Source of the DNA: an uncultured Gammaproteobacteria bacterium
Lineage (GTDB): Bacteria > Pseudomonadota > Gammaproteobacteria > Pseudomonadales > Pseudohongiellaceae
Length of the DNA: 33,180 nt
Direction of reading: 5' to 3'
NCBI GenBank assembly: GCA_903887045.1
Contig: CAISOD010000243.1
Coordinates: forward strand, 1 to 33,180
Made by a program: the position numbers and the translations under genes. Positions 19,190 through 27,538 of the stretch are shown here, piece by piece. The notes beneath the pieces are model-generated. The model was not told the DNA's origin. It saw only the letters and a list, made by a program, of their open reading frames with translations, and did not search any database. The first letter of the stretch is position 1, and each line of letters begins with the position of its first letter.

Positions 19190-19823
19190 GGCGCGAGGGA
19201 AACTCCCTGGTCTTCGATTAGCAAGATGGTCAGGTCGTCGAAACTGTAATCCAGTCGCGACGCTTCGTACGCAAACTGCTGGAGCCGCTGCTGTCTGGGC
19301 AAGTGGCTGTATTTGGCGATCAGAGTCTGCACATTTGCCGGTTCGTCCTGTAGGTTCAGTACTCTGGCAAGGCCTTCAGACAGGCCGTCAGTATACAAAT
19401 AGAGGCTGCCCCCTGTCAGTGAGAATGTCACCTCGCCAAACTGTTGCTGCGGCAGGATGCCAAGCGGCAGGCCGGTAGAGGCATATTACGGGCTGCAATA
19501 TTGAGACCCAGGATCGGATGGTGCTCGGCAAACTTGGGCAGGAAGCTTTCCTGCAGGCTGCGGGCGAGATTCAGCTCCTGCTGCAGCGTTTCGGTAACAA
19601 CAAGCTCGCGCGCCATCTTGGCGTTGCGGATTGCCAGTGTGGCGGAAGCCGCCAGAATGCCGAGCAATTGACCGTCCACCTCGTCGAACTGGCCCTCTGG
19701 ATTGTCCAGTGTCGGGATCTTGTTGATCAGTTCGATGGCGCCAAGGCTTTCGCCCTGCACCGACAGCTGCGCGCATAGTATGGAGCGGGTGCTGAAGCTC
19801 GTTTGCGCATCAATGCCAGGCAA
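19186..19823 (-). pseudogene. Decayed RsbU-like GAF-SpoIIE (PP2C) phosphatase: GAF fragment and C-terminal fragment in different frames, catalytic core missing
   Basis: Fragment 1: FSTRSILCAQLSVQGESLGAIELINKIP...ETLQQELNLARSLQESFLPKFAEHHPILGLNIAARNMP. Fragment 2, another frame: TGLPLGILPQQQFGEVTFSLTGGSLYLYTDGLSEG...YSFDDLTILLIE. The segment between AARNMP and GLPLGIL, carrying SGDF and DVSGKG motifs, is absent. Confidence 0.82.
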
Positions 19824-19850
19824 GCAATTGGGACGAAGCGGGACATCACG

Positions 19851-19874
19851 TGGGATGCACTATGGGATGCACTT
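19851..19874. repeat. 12-bp tandem duplication
   Basis: tgggatgcacta followed directly by tgggatgcactt, near the truncated 5' end of the phosphatase remnant. Confidence 0.8.
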
Positions 19875-20036
19875 TCAGACGGAGAAAACAGAACACAGCA
19901 GGGGCTGGGGGTGAGCATTCACGGACATCCTCTGTCACAGGAAGGTGCAGGCGATGGTAACGCGACGATTTTGGCACGTAACAGCGCACGCACGGGCTGC
20001 ACAACTACCTCCGTGCGCCAGAGCGAAGGCCTGAAA

Positions 20037-21365
20037 TCAGATCGTAAGATGACCAGTGCTGTCGCCGAAACTGTCCTGCGGTACGCCGATCTTGTCGAGC
20101 AAGCTGACAAGCAGATTCGACATCGGCGTCTTGTCAGGGAACTTCAGATGACGGTTGCCTTCCAGCGTGCCGCCGGCGCCACCGGCCAACAGGATAGGCA
20201 GTGGATCATGATTGTGTGAATTGCCGTCGCTCATGCCACTGCCGTACATCACCAGCGAGTTGTCGAGCAGCGTGCCATCGCCATCGGGCACCGCGTCGAG
20301 TTTGTCGAGGAAGTAGCTGAACAACGAGGCATGGTAACGGTTGATCAGGGCGAAACGCGCCTTGTTGTCTTCGTTGTTGGAGTGATGCGACAGCGTATGG
20401 AAACCGTCGCGTACACCGCTCTTCGGATACACAGCGCCAGACAGTTCGCACGCCATCATGAAGGTGGAGATGCGGGAGATTTCGGTCTGCCACGCCAGCA
20501 CTTGCAGGTCGTACATCAGCTTGATGTGTTCTTCGACGTCATTGGGGATGCCGTTTGGTTTGTTCGGCACCGCAATGTCGTCCGTGATGCGGGCGGCAGC
20601 TTGTTGGATGCGGCGCTCGATTTCACGGATGTCGGTCAGGTACTGGTCAAGACGCGTGCGGTCGGCAGCCGACAGTTGTTTGTCGAGGGTAGTGATCTGG
20701 TCGGTGACCGAATCGAGCAGGCTCAAAGACTGCTGGCGGCGGGCAGCCCGCTGGGCGCCGTCCGCCCCGTCGCCGAACAGGTTTTCGAATACCACCTGTG
20801 GGTTGTTCTGCATCGGCAGTGGCGAAATTTCGCTCTGCCAGGACAGTGTGTTGCGATAAGCGCAACTGAGGCCTTCGCCACAACTGACGCTGGCGTCTTC
20901 GATCATCAACTCCAGCGATGGCAAAGGAGTGTCCTGACCAAGATGCTGGGCAGCAAGCTGGTCCACTGTGATGCCGAGGAACGGTTGGGCACCATAGATG
21001 GCTTTGGCTCCGCTCAGATAGGAGGCAGAAGAACGGTTGTGGTTGCCGGTGGCGCCGCCCGGGCCATAGGCGAGGGCGTGCGACAGGTTGCTGACCACGT
21101 TGAGCTTGCCGCGCAGATGTTCAAGCGGCTTGAGGATTTCACTGAATTCGAAGTCTTTGCCTTCGGTCGCTGGCGTCCAACGCGACATGGTGGCGCCGTG
21201 CGGGAAGTAGATGGCACCAAATCGGGTTTTGGGCGCGGCGCCGGATTGGGCGAAAGCCACGGTAGCGGGCAACATCGCATCCAATAACGGCAGTGCCAGC
21301 ACAGTGCCGGCACCACGCAACAGGGCGCGGCGGTTCAGGTGCTTCTTGGTCAGGAAAGTGGCCAT
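20037..21365 (-). CDS. DUF1552-family exported protein
   Basis: Twin-arginine-like start KKHLNRRALLRGAGTVLALPLLDAMLP; FGAIYFPHGATMSRWTP, FSEILKPLEHLRGKLNVVSNLSHA, SLVMYGSGMSDGNSHNHDPLPILLAGGAGG. Next to DUF1592 as is usual. ATG at 21365. Confidence 0.88.
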   Translation of the reverse strand: MATFLTKKHLNRRALLRGAGTVLALPLLDAMLPATVAFAQSGAAPKTRFGAIYFPHGATMSRWTPATEGKDFEFSEILKPLEHLRGKLNVVSNLSHALAYGPGGATGNHNRSSASYLSGAKAIYGAQPFLGITVDQLAAQHLGQDTPLPSLELMIEDASVSCGEGLSCAYRNTLSWQSEISPLPMQNNPQVVFENLFGDGADGAQRAARRQQSLSLLDSVTDQITTLDKQLSAADRTRLDQYLTDIREIERRIQQAAARITDDIAVPNKPNGIPNDVEEHIKLMYDLQVLAWQTEISRISTFMMACELSGAVYPKSGVRDGFHTLSHHSNNEDNKARFALINRYHASLFSYFLDKLDAVPDGDGTLLDNSLVMYGSGMSDGNSHNHDPLPILLAGGAGGTLEGNRHLKFPDKTPMSNLLVSLLDKIGVPQDSFGDSTGHLTI

Positions 21366-21390
21366 GGATACTTCCTCCGGGCGCGGCGCC

Positions 21391-23682
21391 TCAGCGTTGT
21401 GCAGTGGTCTGCTGTTGTTCGTTGGTGCCACCACCCTTTACGCGGCGGGTGAACTGCGGGCTTTGTACTATGCCTTCAACCAGCGCACTGAAGCGATTGT
21501 CGTCGCTGGCAGCATTGCGCATGATCGAGCGTACCGTCGGCATATCGTGGTATTCCACCGGTCTGCCGAGGGCGTAAATCATCAGCTTTTGCGTCAGTGT
21601 GCGGACAAACAGGTCTGAATGTCCACTCAGCGCCTTGCGTAAATCGTTCGGGCTCGCCACTGGAGTCCCATCGGCCAGAACGCCGCGTGGATCGACGTTG
21701 GAATCGCCGTCTTTGGTACGCCATGCACCCACCATGTCGAAGTTCTCCAGCGAGAAACCCACCGGATCAATCACGCTGTGACATGAGGAGCACACCGGGT
21801 CCGTGCGATGCGCTTCAAGGCGTTCGCGTACCGAGGTGGTGAGTTTGACGGTACCGTCGCCATCAAGGTTGGTTTCAACACCTGGTGGAGGTGCCGGTAC
21901 CGGAGCATCCAGCAGGTTTTCGAGAATCCAGCTACCGCGGATCACAGGCGAAGTGCGAGAGGCGGTGGAAGTTACAGTCAGGATACTGCCCTGGCCGAAC
22001 AAGCCGCGACGCGGGCTGTCCTCTGGCAATTCGATGCGGCGGAAATAGGAGCCGCGGACGTCTGGAATGCCGTAATGACGGGCAAGACGTTCGTTGACAA
22101 AGGTATAGCCGGTATCAAGCAGTTCGGTCACCGGGCGGTCTTCCGCGATGATGGAGCCGACCAGCATCTGGGTTTCCTGCAGGAACGCCTGGCGCAGGTT
22201 GTCATCAAAACCGGGCGCTTCCGGCGTTACACCGGCAAGCTGGCGCAAAAACAGCCACTGCCCGGCAAAGTTCTCGACCATGGCCTGGGCTTTCGGATCG
22301 GCCAGCATGCGGCGTACTTGGGCTTTCAGTACAGCGGGCTCGTGCAGCGTGCCTTTCTCGGCGGCAGCCAGTAGTTCGTTGTCGGGAATGCTGCTCCACA
22401 GGAAGAACGACAAACGCGACGCCAGTGCGATGTCGCTAATGGTGTATTCCTCGCCGGGTTGCAGGTCGGCAGGCTCTTCCTCAAAACGGAAAAGGAAGCG
22501 CGGATCGACCAGCACGCGAGACAGCGCCTGCTGCACACCGGTTTCAAAATCACTGCCGTTACGGGCGTTATCGTAGAACTCCATCAAGGGAGCAATGTCC
22601 TGCTCGCCAACCGGCGTGCGGAATGCCTTGGTGGCGACGTCAGTCATGATGCGCTCGGCACACTGGCGCTCGTCATCATTGGTTTGAGGCAGACAGCTGA
22701 ACACCCGTTCCCGGCTGGCGGTCTTGCCAGGGCCACTGGCGTTGAAGGGGCCGTTGATTTCCACGCTGTTGATGGCACCGCCGAGCTCGTATTTCCAGTA
22801 AATGTCATTGACGCCAGCCGGGCGACGTTTGTCACGCAGTGCTGCAGTCAACGTATGGACTCCAGCCGTTAACGGCAGCCGGAAAGACCGTATGTCTTCC
22901 ACCTGCAAGCGCTGACCATCAAGGGTGATATCTACTTCGATGTTGGGGTCGCGGCCAAAACCACCACCGCCCCGAACAGAAAACGAGTATTCAGCGTCGA
23001 GCGGGAAATTGTGTTCAACACGCAAACCGCCGCGGGTACCCAAAGGCATGCCTTCGATATGCCGATCCTGTCGCAAATTGCCGGGCACACGGTAGGTGGC
23101 GGCACTTTCGGTTGCTGTCATCTCGCCGACGGCGGCACGACTGATCTTCATGGCGGCGTTGGTGTAGCCCTGGATCAAGGCTGGCGATATCGCCAGACCG
23201 GCGGCCACATTGTCGAAGCCTTCGGTGGCATCATCGGACGGCAGCATGGCGGCCACATTGACGTCGAGATCGAAAAGGTCGCGGATTGCATTGCGGTATT
23301 CGCTGCGGTTGAGGCGATGCAGGCCCGGAGCAGCAGCCAGTGGCTGCACACTACTGTCGAGGCGGCCCTCCAGTTCGGCGATGAATCCGGCTATCGCCGC
23401 AGGTTGCGGCTGCTTTTCACCTTTCGGCGGCATCATGCCGGCGTTGAGTTTGCGGATGATGAGTTCCCAGGTTCCGGCGTTGTGCTCTACATCGTCGAAA
23501 TTCAGCTCTTCCATGTTCAGGCTGCCGGCCCAGTCTTCGAAGTTGTGGCAACCGGTGCAATACTGCTGCAGCAAATCAGGAGTTGTCTGCGCCAGGCACT
23601 GGCCTGCCGCGCAGGCCAGTGCCAGAGCGGAGTATCGCAATGAGCTTAGTAGCAGTGGATGCATGGACAGCCTGCGCATCAA
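21391..23682 (-). CDS. DUF1592-type protein (DUF1587/1595/1592/1588/1585 architecture) with c-type heme motif
   Basis: Signal peptide, CTGCH (23545-23559), LHRLNRSEYRNAIRDLFDLDVNVAAMLPSDDATEGFDNVAAGL, LASRLSFFLWSSIPDNELLAAAEKGTL, RGLFGQGSILTVTSTASRTSPVIRGSWILENLL, CSSCHSVIDPVGFSLENFD. Confidence 0.93.
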   Translation of the reverse strand: MMRRLSMHPLLLSSLRYSALALACAAGQCLAQTTPDLLQQYCTGCHNFEDWAGSLNMEELNFDDVEHNAGTWELIIRKLNAGMMPPKGEKQPQPAAIAGFIAELEGRLDSSVQPLAAAPGLHRLNRSEYRNAIRDLFDLDVNVAAMLPSDDATEGFDNVAAGLAISPALIQGYTNAAMKISRAAVGEMTATESAATYRVPGNLRQDRHIEGMPLGTRGGLRVEHNFPLDAEYSFSVRGGGGFGRDPNIEVDITLDGQRLQVEDIRSFRLPLTAGVHTLTAALRDKRRPAGVNDIYWKYELGGAINSVEINGPFNASGPGKTASRERVFSCLPQTNDDERQCAERIMTDVATKAFRTPVGEQDIAPLMEFYDNARNGSDFETGVQQALSRVLVDPRFLFRFEEEPADLQPGEEYTISDIALASRLSFFLWSSIPDNELLAAAEKGTLHEPAVLKAQVRRMLADPKAQAMVENFAGQWLFLRQLAGVTPEAPGFDDNLRQAFLQETQMLVGSIIAEDRPVTELLDTGYTFVNERLARHYGIPDVRGSYFRRIELPEDSPRRGLFGQGSILTVTSTASRTSPVIRGSWILENLLDAPVPAPPPGVETNLDGDGTVKLTTSVRERLEAHRTDPVCSSCHSVIDPVGFSLENFDMVGAWRTKDGDSNVDPRGVLADGTPVASPNDLRKALSGHSDLFVRTLTQKLMIYALGRPVEYHDMPTVRSIMRNAASDDNRFSALVEGIVQSPQFTRRVKGGGTNEQQQTTAQR

Positions 23683-25325
23683 CGTATCTCCTTGCCCTGG
23701 GCAGTGAGCAGTTCTGAAATCAGGGCCATCGATTCCGGCTTTTCTTCGGCCGGATGGGTAGCGAGGAATACACCCTTGGCCCAGTCGAGCGCGGTGCGTT
23801 TTTCATTGTCTTGACTGTTGAGGTCGGCACCCTGGTCAACAAGGTAGCGGATGATGCTGTTGCTGCCGCGGTTGGCCGCTCCCATCAACGCAGTGACGCC
23901 CATGGAATTGGCCTGATTCACGTCCATACCCAGCTCGTGGCACAGCTTCACTGCTGCCAACAGTTGTTCTTCGCTCTCGGTGAAGGTTTGTGCCACTACC
24001 CAGTTGACGCCGGCAGCTGCCATCAGCGGCGACGTGCCCTGGAAAGTACCGATCATCGGGTCGGCCTTGTGTTCGAGCAGCAGCTTCATCACGGTAACGT
24101 CGCCAGCGTAGGCGGCGGCAAGGAAAGGGGTCTGGCCGGTAAAGTCGACCCACTCGAGCGTGCCGGTGATCTCCAGCAGGAAACTACGGACTGGCGGGGT
24201 TTCCCTTGTGCGCACATTGGGGTCGGCACCTTTGTCGAGTAGCAGTTTGATGAATTCCAGTACCGGCGCGCGATCGATGCCATTCTCATAAGTGCCGTTG
24301 TGGACATACAGATTGCGCACGTTGACTGCTTCCCAGATCGGGCTGCGGCCGTACCAGTCCTGACTGTTGATTTCCACGTCGTCCTGCTCCAGCAGGAAGG
24401 TAGCCATGGCCATGTTGTTGTTCGATATCGCCATCAACAGCGGCCACATATCGTTGGCTTCACGCATGTTGAGTTCAGCGCCATTGTCGAGCAGCAGTTC
24501 GGCAACGTCGACATGACCGTGGCGGGCGGCGTAAAGCAGCGGACTCATGCCGCCCAGCAAGGGATCACGGCGACCTCGATCAGCCGGGGTGCCGCCGCGA
24601 ATGATGCCGATACCGAAACCGAAGCCCTGCTGTGAATTGGGAAGTACCCACTTGGGTTCGCCTATTCTCAGCGTTTGTGCGTTTACTTCTGCGCCATTCG
24701 CCAGCAGCAGTTTGACAACGTCGGCATGGCCGGAACGGGATGCAAACATCAGTGGCGTCTGGCCGTAGGTCGCGTCCGCCGCGTTGACATCGGCGCCATG
24801 TTCGATCAATGCACTGACAACGCCGGCGACGCCCACAGCCGCGGCACTCATCAGCATGCTTTCGCCGCTCGGTTCCAGTGTGTTGGCGTCCGCGCCGGCT
24901 TCCAGTAGCGCGGCGACCATGGCAGTGCCGCCGTTGGCGACCGCAAGGCTGAGAGCAGTGATTCCATCGGGAGTCTTGATGTTGGCATCGGCACCGGCTT
25001 GCAGCAGTTTGCGAGCGGCTGCAACTTCATCGACGCGGGCCAGCCACAGCAGTGCGGGCGTATCAAACTGGCCTCGCGCATTGGGATCCACGCCTTCTGC
25101 CAGTAGCGCAGTGACGGTGGCAATATCATGTTTCATTGCTGCATCAGGCAGGCGATGATCGCCATCAGTGGCCAATGCTGGCTGAACATGCGCCAATGCA
25201 AGGATGCACAGGCCTCTGGTTAAACCACTGGCAAGGCGACTGGCAAGGCGACTGGAAAGACCGTTGGCGAAACTGTTGATAAAACAACGCTTCAGCATGC
25301 GCTGGTGAAATATCCCCTGGGACAT
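23679..25325 (-). CDS. Exported ankyrin-repeat protein
   Basis: About ten ankyrin-type repeats (e.g. GQTPLMFASRSGHADVVKLLLANGAEVNAQ, GITALSLAVANGGTAMVAALLEAGADAN). N-terminal signal-like segment. ATGA overlap with the DUF1592 gene. Confidence 0.92.
   Translation of the reverse strand: MSQGIFHQRMLKRCFINSFANGLSSRLASRLASGLTRGLCILALAHVQPALATDGDHRLPDAAMKHDIATVTALLAEGVDPNARGQFDTPALLWLARVDEVAAARKLLQAGADANIKTPDGITALSLAVANGGTAMVAALLEAGADANTLEPSGESMLMSAAAVGVAGVVSALIEHGADVNAADATYGQTPLMFASRSGHADVVKLLLANGAEVNAQTLRIGEPKWVLPNSQQGFGFGIGIIRGGTPADRGRRDPLLGGMSPLLYAARHGHVDVAELLLDNGAELNMREANDMWPLLMAISNNNMAMATFLLEQDDVEINSQDWYGRSPIWEAVNVRNLYVHNGTYENGIDRAPVLEFIKLLLDKGADPNVRTRETPPVRSFLLEITGTLEWVDFTGQTPFLAAAYAGDVTVMKLLLEHKADPMIGTFQGTSPLMAAAGVNWVVAQTFTESEEQLLAAVKLCHELGMDVNQANSMGVTALMGAANRGSNSIIRYLVDQGADLNSQDNEKRTALDWAKGVFLATHPAEEKPESMALISELLTAQGKEIR
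25227..25262. repeat. 12-bp tandem repeat in the ankyrin protein's signal-peptide region
   Basis: actggcaaggcg x2 then degenerate actggaaagacc; reads SRLA-SRLA on the minus strand. Confidence 0.8.
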
Positions 25326-25552
25326 GGCAACTCCGGGTTTTTGCCGGTAATTTCGGCTTTATTCTGCTTTTCCGAACCTCGTTCTTATATGCCCCGCGCT
25401 CCTGGCAAGTCAAGGAAACCGGCCTGCTTGTCACAATCCTTCCCCGATTCAGTTGAGTCTGCCAGACCACGGTTTCCGGTTTGGACAAGTAGGGCAAAAT
25501 AGACTCGTGGAGCCGCTACTTCAGCGGTGTTTTCACCCGCAGGAGTACCACC

Positions 25553-26155
25553 TTGTTCGCTTCTCTGTCCGTGCGCCGGTTCACCGGGGCCGCCCTCAAT
25601 GACTACCTCGATGCCGTTGCCCGTCTGCGTATGGAAGTGTTCCGTGATTTTCCCTACCTGTACGACGGCACCATGGACTACGAGCGCAAGTACCTGCAGA
25701 CCTACGTGCGGTGTCCGCAGGCCGTGGTGGTGATTGCTTTTGCAGGCACGGAAGTAGTAGGGGCGTCCACGGCGATACCGCTGCAGTTTGAAGAAGAAAA
25801 TTTCAAACAGCCGTTCATCAGTGCCGGCTTCGAGCCGGCCGCAGTGTTCTACTGCGCCGAATCGGTACTGCATAAGGATTATCGTGGACACGGTCTTGGT
25901 GTGCGCTTTTTCGAGGAGCGCGAAGCCCATGCGCGCGAGCTCGGCGGCTTCAGCCATTATGCATTCTGTTCGGTAGTGCGGCCCGACGATCATCCGCTGC
26001 GCCCAACGGGTTACCAACCACTCGACCACTTCTGGCACAAGCGCGGTTATCGCAAGCATCCCGCGATCACAGCACAGTACGTGTGGAAGGATATCGACCA
26101 GGATACAGAGACTTCCAAGACCCTGGAGTTTTGGTTAAAGTCCGGCGGCCATTAA
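25553..26155 (+). CDS. GNAT-family N-acetyltransferase
   Basis: YCAESVLHKDYRGHGLGVRFFEEREAHARELGGFSHYAFCSVVRP matches GNAT motif A/B organisation. TTG start with GGAG upstream; a later ATG is possible. Confidence 0.8.
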   Translation: MFASLSVRRFTGAALNDYLDAVARLRMEVFRDFPYLYDGTMDYERKYLQTYVRCPQAVVVIAFAGTEVVGASTAIPLQFEEENFKQPFISAGFEPAAVFYCAESVLHKDYRGHGLGVRFFEEREAHARELGGFSHYAFCSVVRPDDHPLRPTGYQPLDHFWHKRGYRKHPAITAQYVWKDIDQDTETSKTLEFWLKSGGH

Positions 26156-26170
26156 GTCCGAGGGGACACC

Positions 26171-27400
26171 ATGAATCGCTCCAACCCGCTTTTGCGTCGC
26201 AATTTCCTGCAGTTTCTTGCCGCCAGCCCACTGATGACTTCGGTCGAAGTGTTTGCTGCCGAAGTAGAAGAAACGTTGGGCCAGCAACTGAAAGATCCGA
26301 CCGAGGTGCTCAACGTCTTCGAAATGCAGGCGATAGCACGCGAAAACGTGCCGAACTCACACTGGGGCTACCTCAGCTCTGGCACCGACAGTGACGGCAC
26401 GCTGCACGCCAATCAGCTCGGTTACAGCCGCTTCCAGATTCGCCCGCGTCGCCTGGTCGACGTGTCGGAAATCGACACCAAAATCAACTTCCTCGGCGCT
26501 GTTGCCAATTCCCCGGTAATGCTGAGCCCGATCGGCAGCTGTGGCGGCTTCCACAAAGACGCCGAAACCGGCGCCGCCCGTGCCTCTGCTGCCAAAGACA
26601 GTTTCATGATCATCTCCACCCAGGCTTCGGATCCGATCGAGCAGGTGATGGAAGCGCGTGGCGGCAAAGGCATGTGGTTCCAGTTGTATTCCACCAACGT
26701 GTGGGAAAACACTGTGGCGATGTTGCAGCGCGCCGAACGTGCCGGCTGTACCACTGTGTGCTTCACCATCGACCTGCCTGGCGGTCGCAATGTCGAAACC
26801 CAGGAACTGTGGACCCGCAAGGACACCCGCTTCTGTGAAGAATGCCATTACGACGGCAAGCAGAAGCCGATGTTCGAAGGTCTGGCACGCAGCGGTCTGG
26901 TGGATCCTGCAATGACATGGGACGTGATCAAACGCATGAAAGATGCCACCAAAATGAACGTGGTGGTCAAAGGGCTTGAAGTGGCAGAAGACGCCGCCGC
27001 TGCAGTTGCGGCCGGAGCCGATGGCATCATCGTTTCCAACCATGGTGGCCGTGCTACCGATACCGGCCGCGGCACCATTGAATGCCTGCCGGAAGTGGTC
27101 AAGGCCGCGAACGGAAAAGTGCCAGTGATGGTCGATGGCGGCATCCGCCGCGGTACCGATGTGTTCAAGGCCTTGGCACTTGGCGCTTCTGCTGTTGGCA
27201 TTGGTCGCCCGTATTGCTGGGGCCTTGGCGCCTTTGGTCAGGCCGGAGTTGAACGCGTGATCGATATCTACAATCGCGAGTTGGCAATCTGCATGCGCGG
27301 CAGCGGTACTGTCTCGCTGGCCGCCATTACCGATGCCTATGTACAAGACGCCGGGCAACGTTTCATCGATCCTATTGGGCGCTTGTCGACTTCCGACTGA
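26171..27400 (+). CDS. Exported FMN-dependent alpha-hydroxy-acid dehydrogenase/oxidase with internal CxxCH motif
   Basis: Tat-like LRRNFLQFLAASPL; MLSPIGSCGG, FQLYSTNVWENT, VVVKGLEVAEDAAAAVAAGADGIIVSNHGGRATD, PVMVDGGIRRGTDVFKALALGASAVGIGRPYCWGL. CEECH at 26834-26848. Confidence 0.93.
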   Translation: MNRSNPLLRRNFLQFLAASPLMTSVEVFAAEVEETLGQQLKDPTEVLNVFEMQAIARENVPNSHWGYLSSGTDSDGTLHANQLGYSRFQIRPRRLVDVSEIDTKINFLGAVANSPVMLSPIGSCGGFHKDAETGAARASAAKDSFMIISTQASDPIEQVMEARGGKGMWFQLYSTNVWENTVAMLQRAERAGCTTVCFTIDLPGGRNVETQELWTRKDTRFCEECHYDGKQKPMFEGLARSGLVDPAMTWDVIKRMKDATKMNVVVKGLEVAEDAAAAVAAGADGIIVSNHGGRATDTGRGTIECLPEVVKAANGKVPVMVDGGIRRGTDVFKALALGASAVGIGRPYCWGLGAFGQAGVERVIDIYNRELAICMRGSGTVSLAAITDAYVQDAGQRFIDPIGRLSTSD

Positions 27401-27414
27401 TTCCCAGCCACCCC

Positions 27415-27439
27415 GGGGCGTGCTTTTGCATGGCGCCCC
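27415..27439 (+). terminator. Candidate terminator/attenuator hairpin
   Basis: ggggcg-tgc-tttt-gca-(tgg bulge)-cgcccc; no following T-tract. Confidence 0.3.
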
Positions 27440-27538
27440 CTGCCCAAAGTTTCCACTTTTACGGCGTTGACAGCTCTCAGCGGTCAAATGCACGATGCTC
27501 CATACAATAAAAAGCAGGCTACACATGAGGGGGGCGAC

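Noticed and set aside
19824-20036. Possible intact N-terminus of the phosphatase (ATG at 19928, MSVNAHPQPLLCSVFS)
   Set aside because: Reads only about 17 codons before a stop and does not join the GAF frame; kept as a possible remnant only.
25513-25533. Small ccgct/agcgg hairpin followed by tgtttt before the GNAT gene
   Set aside because: Only a 5-bp stem and a short T-run; too weak to call as terminator or attenuator.
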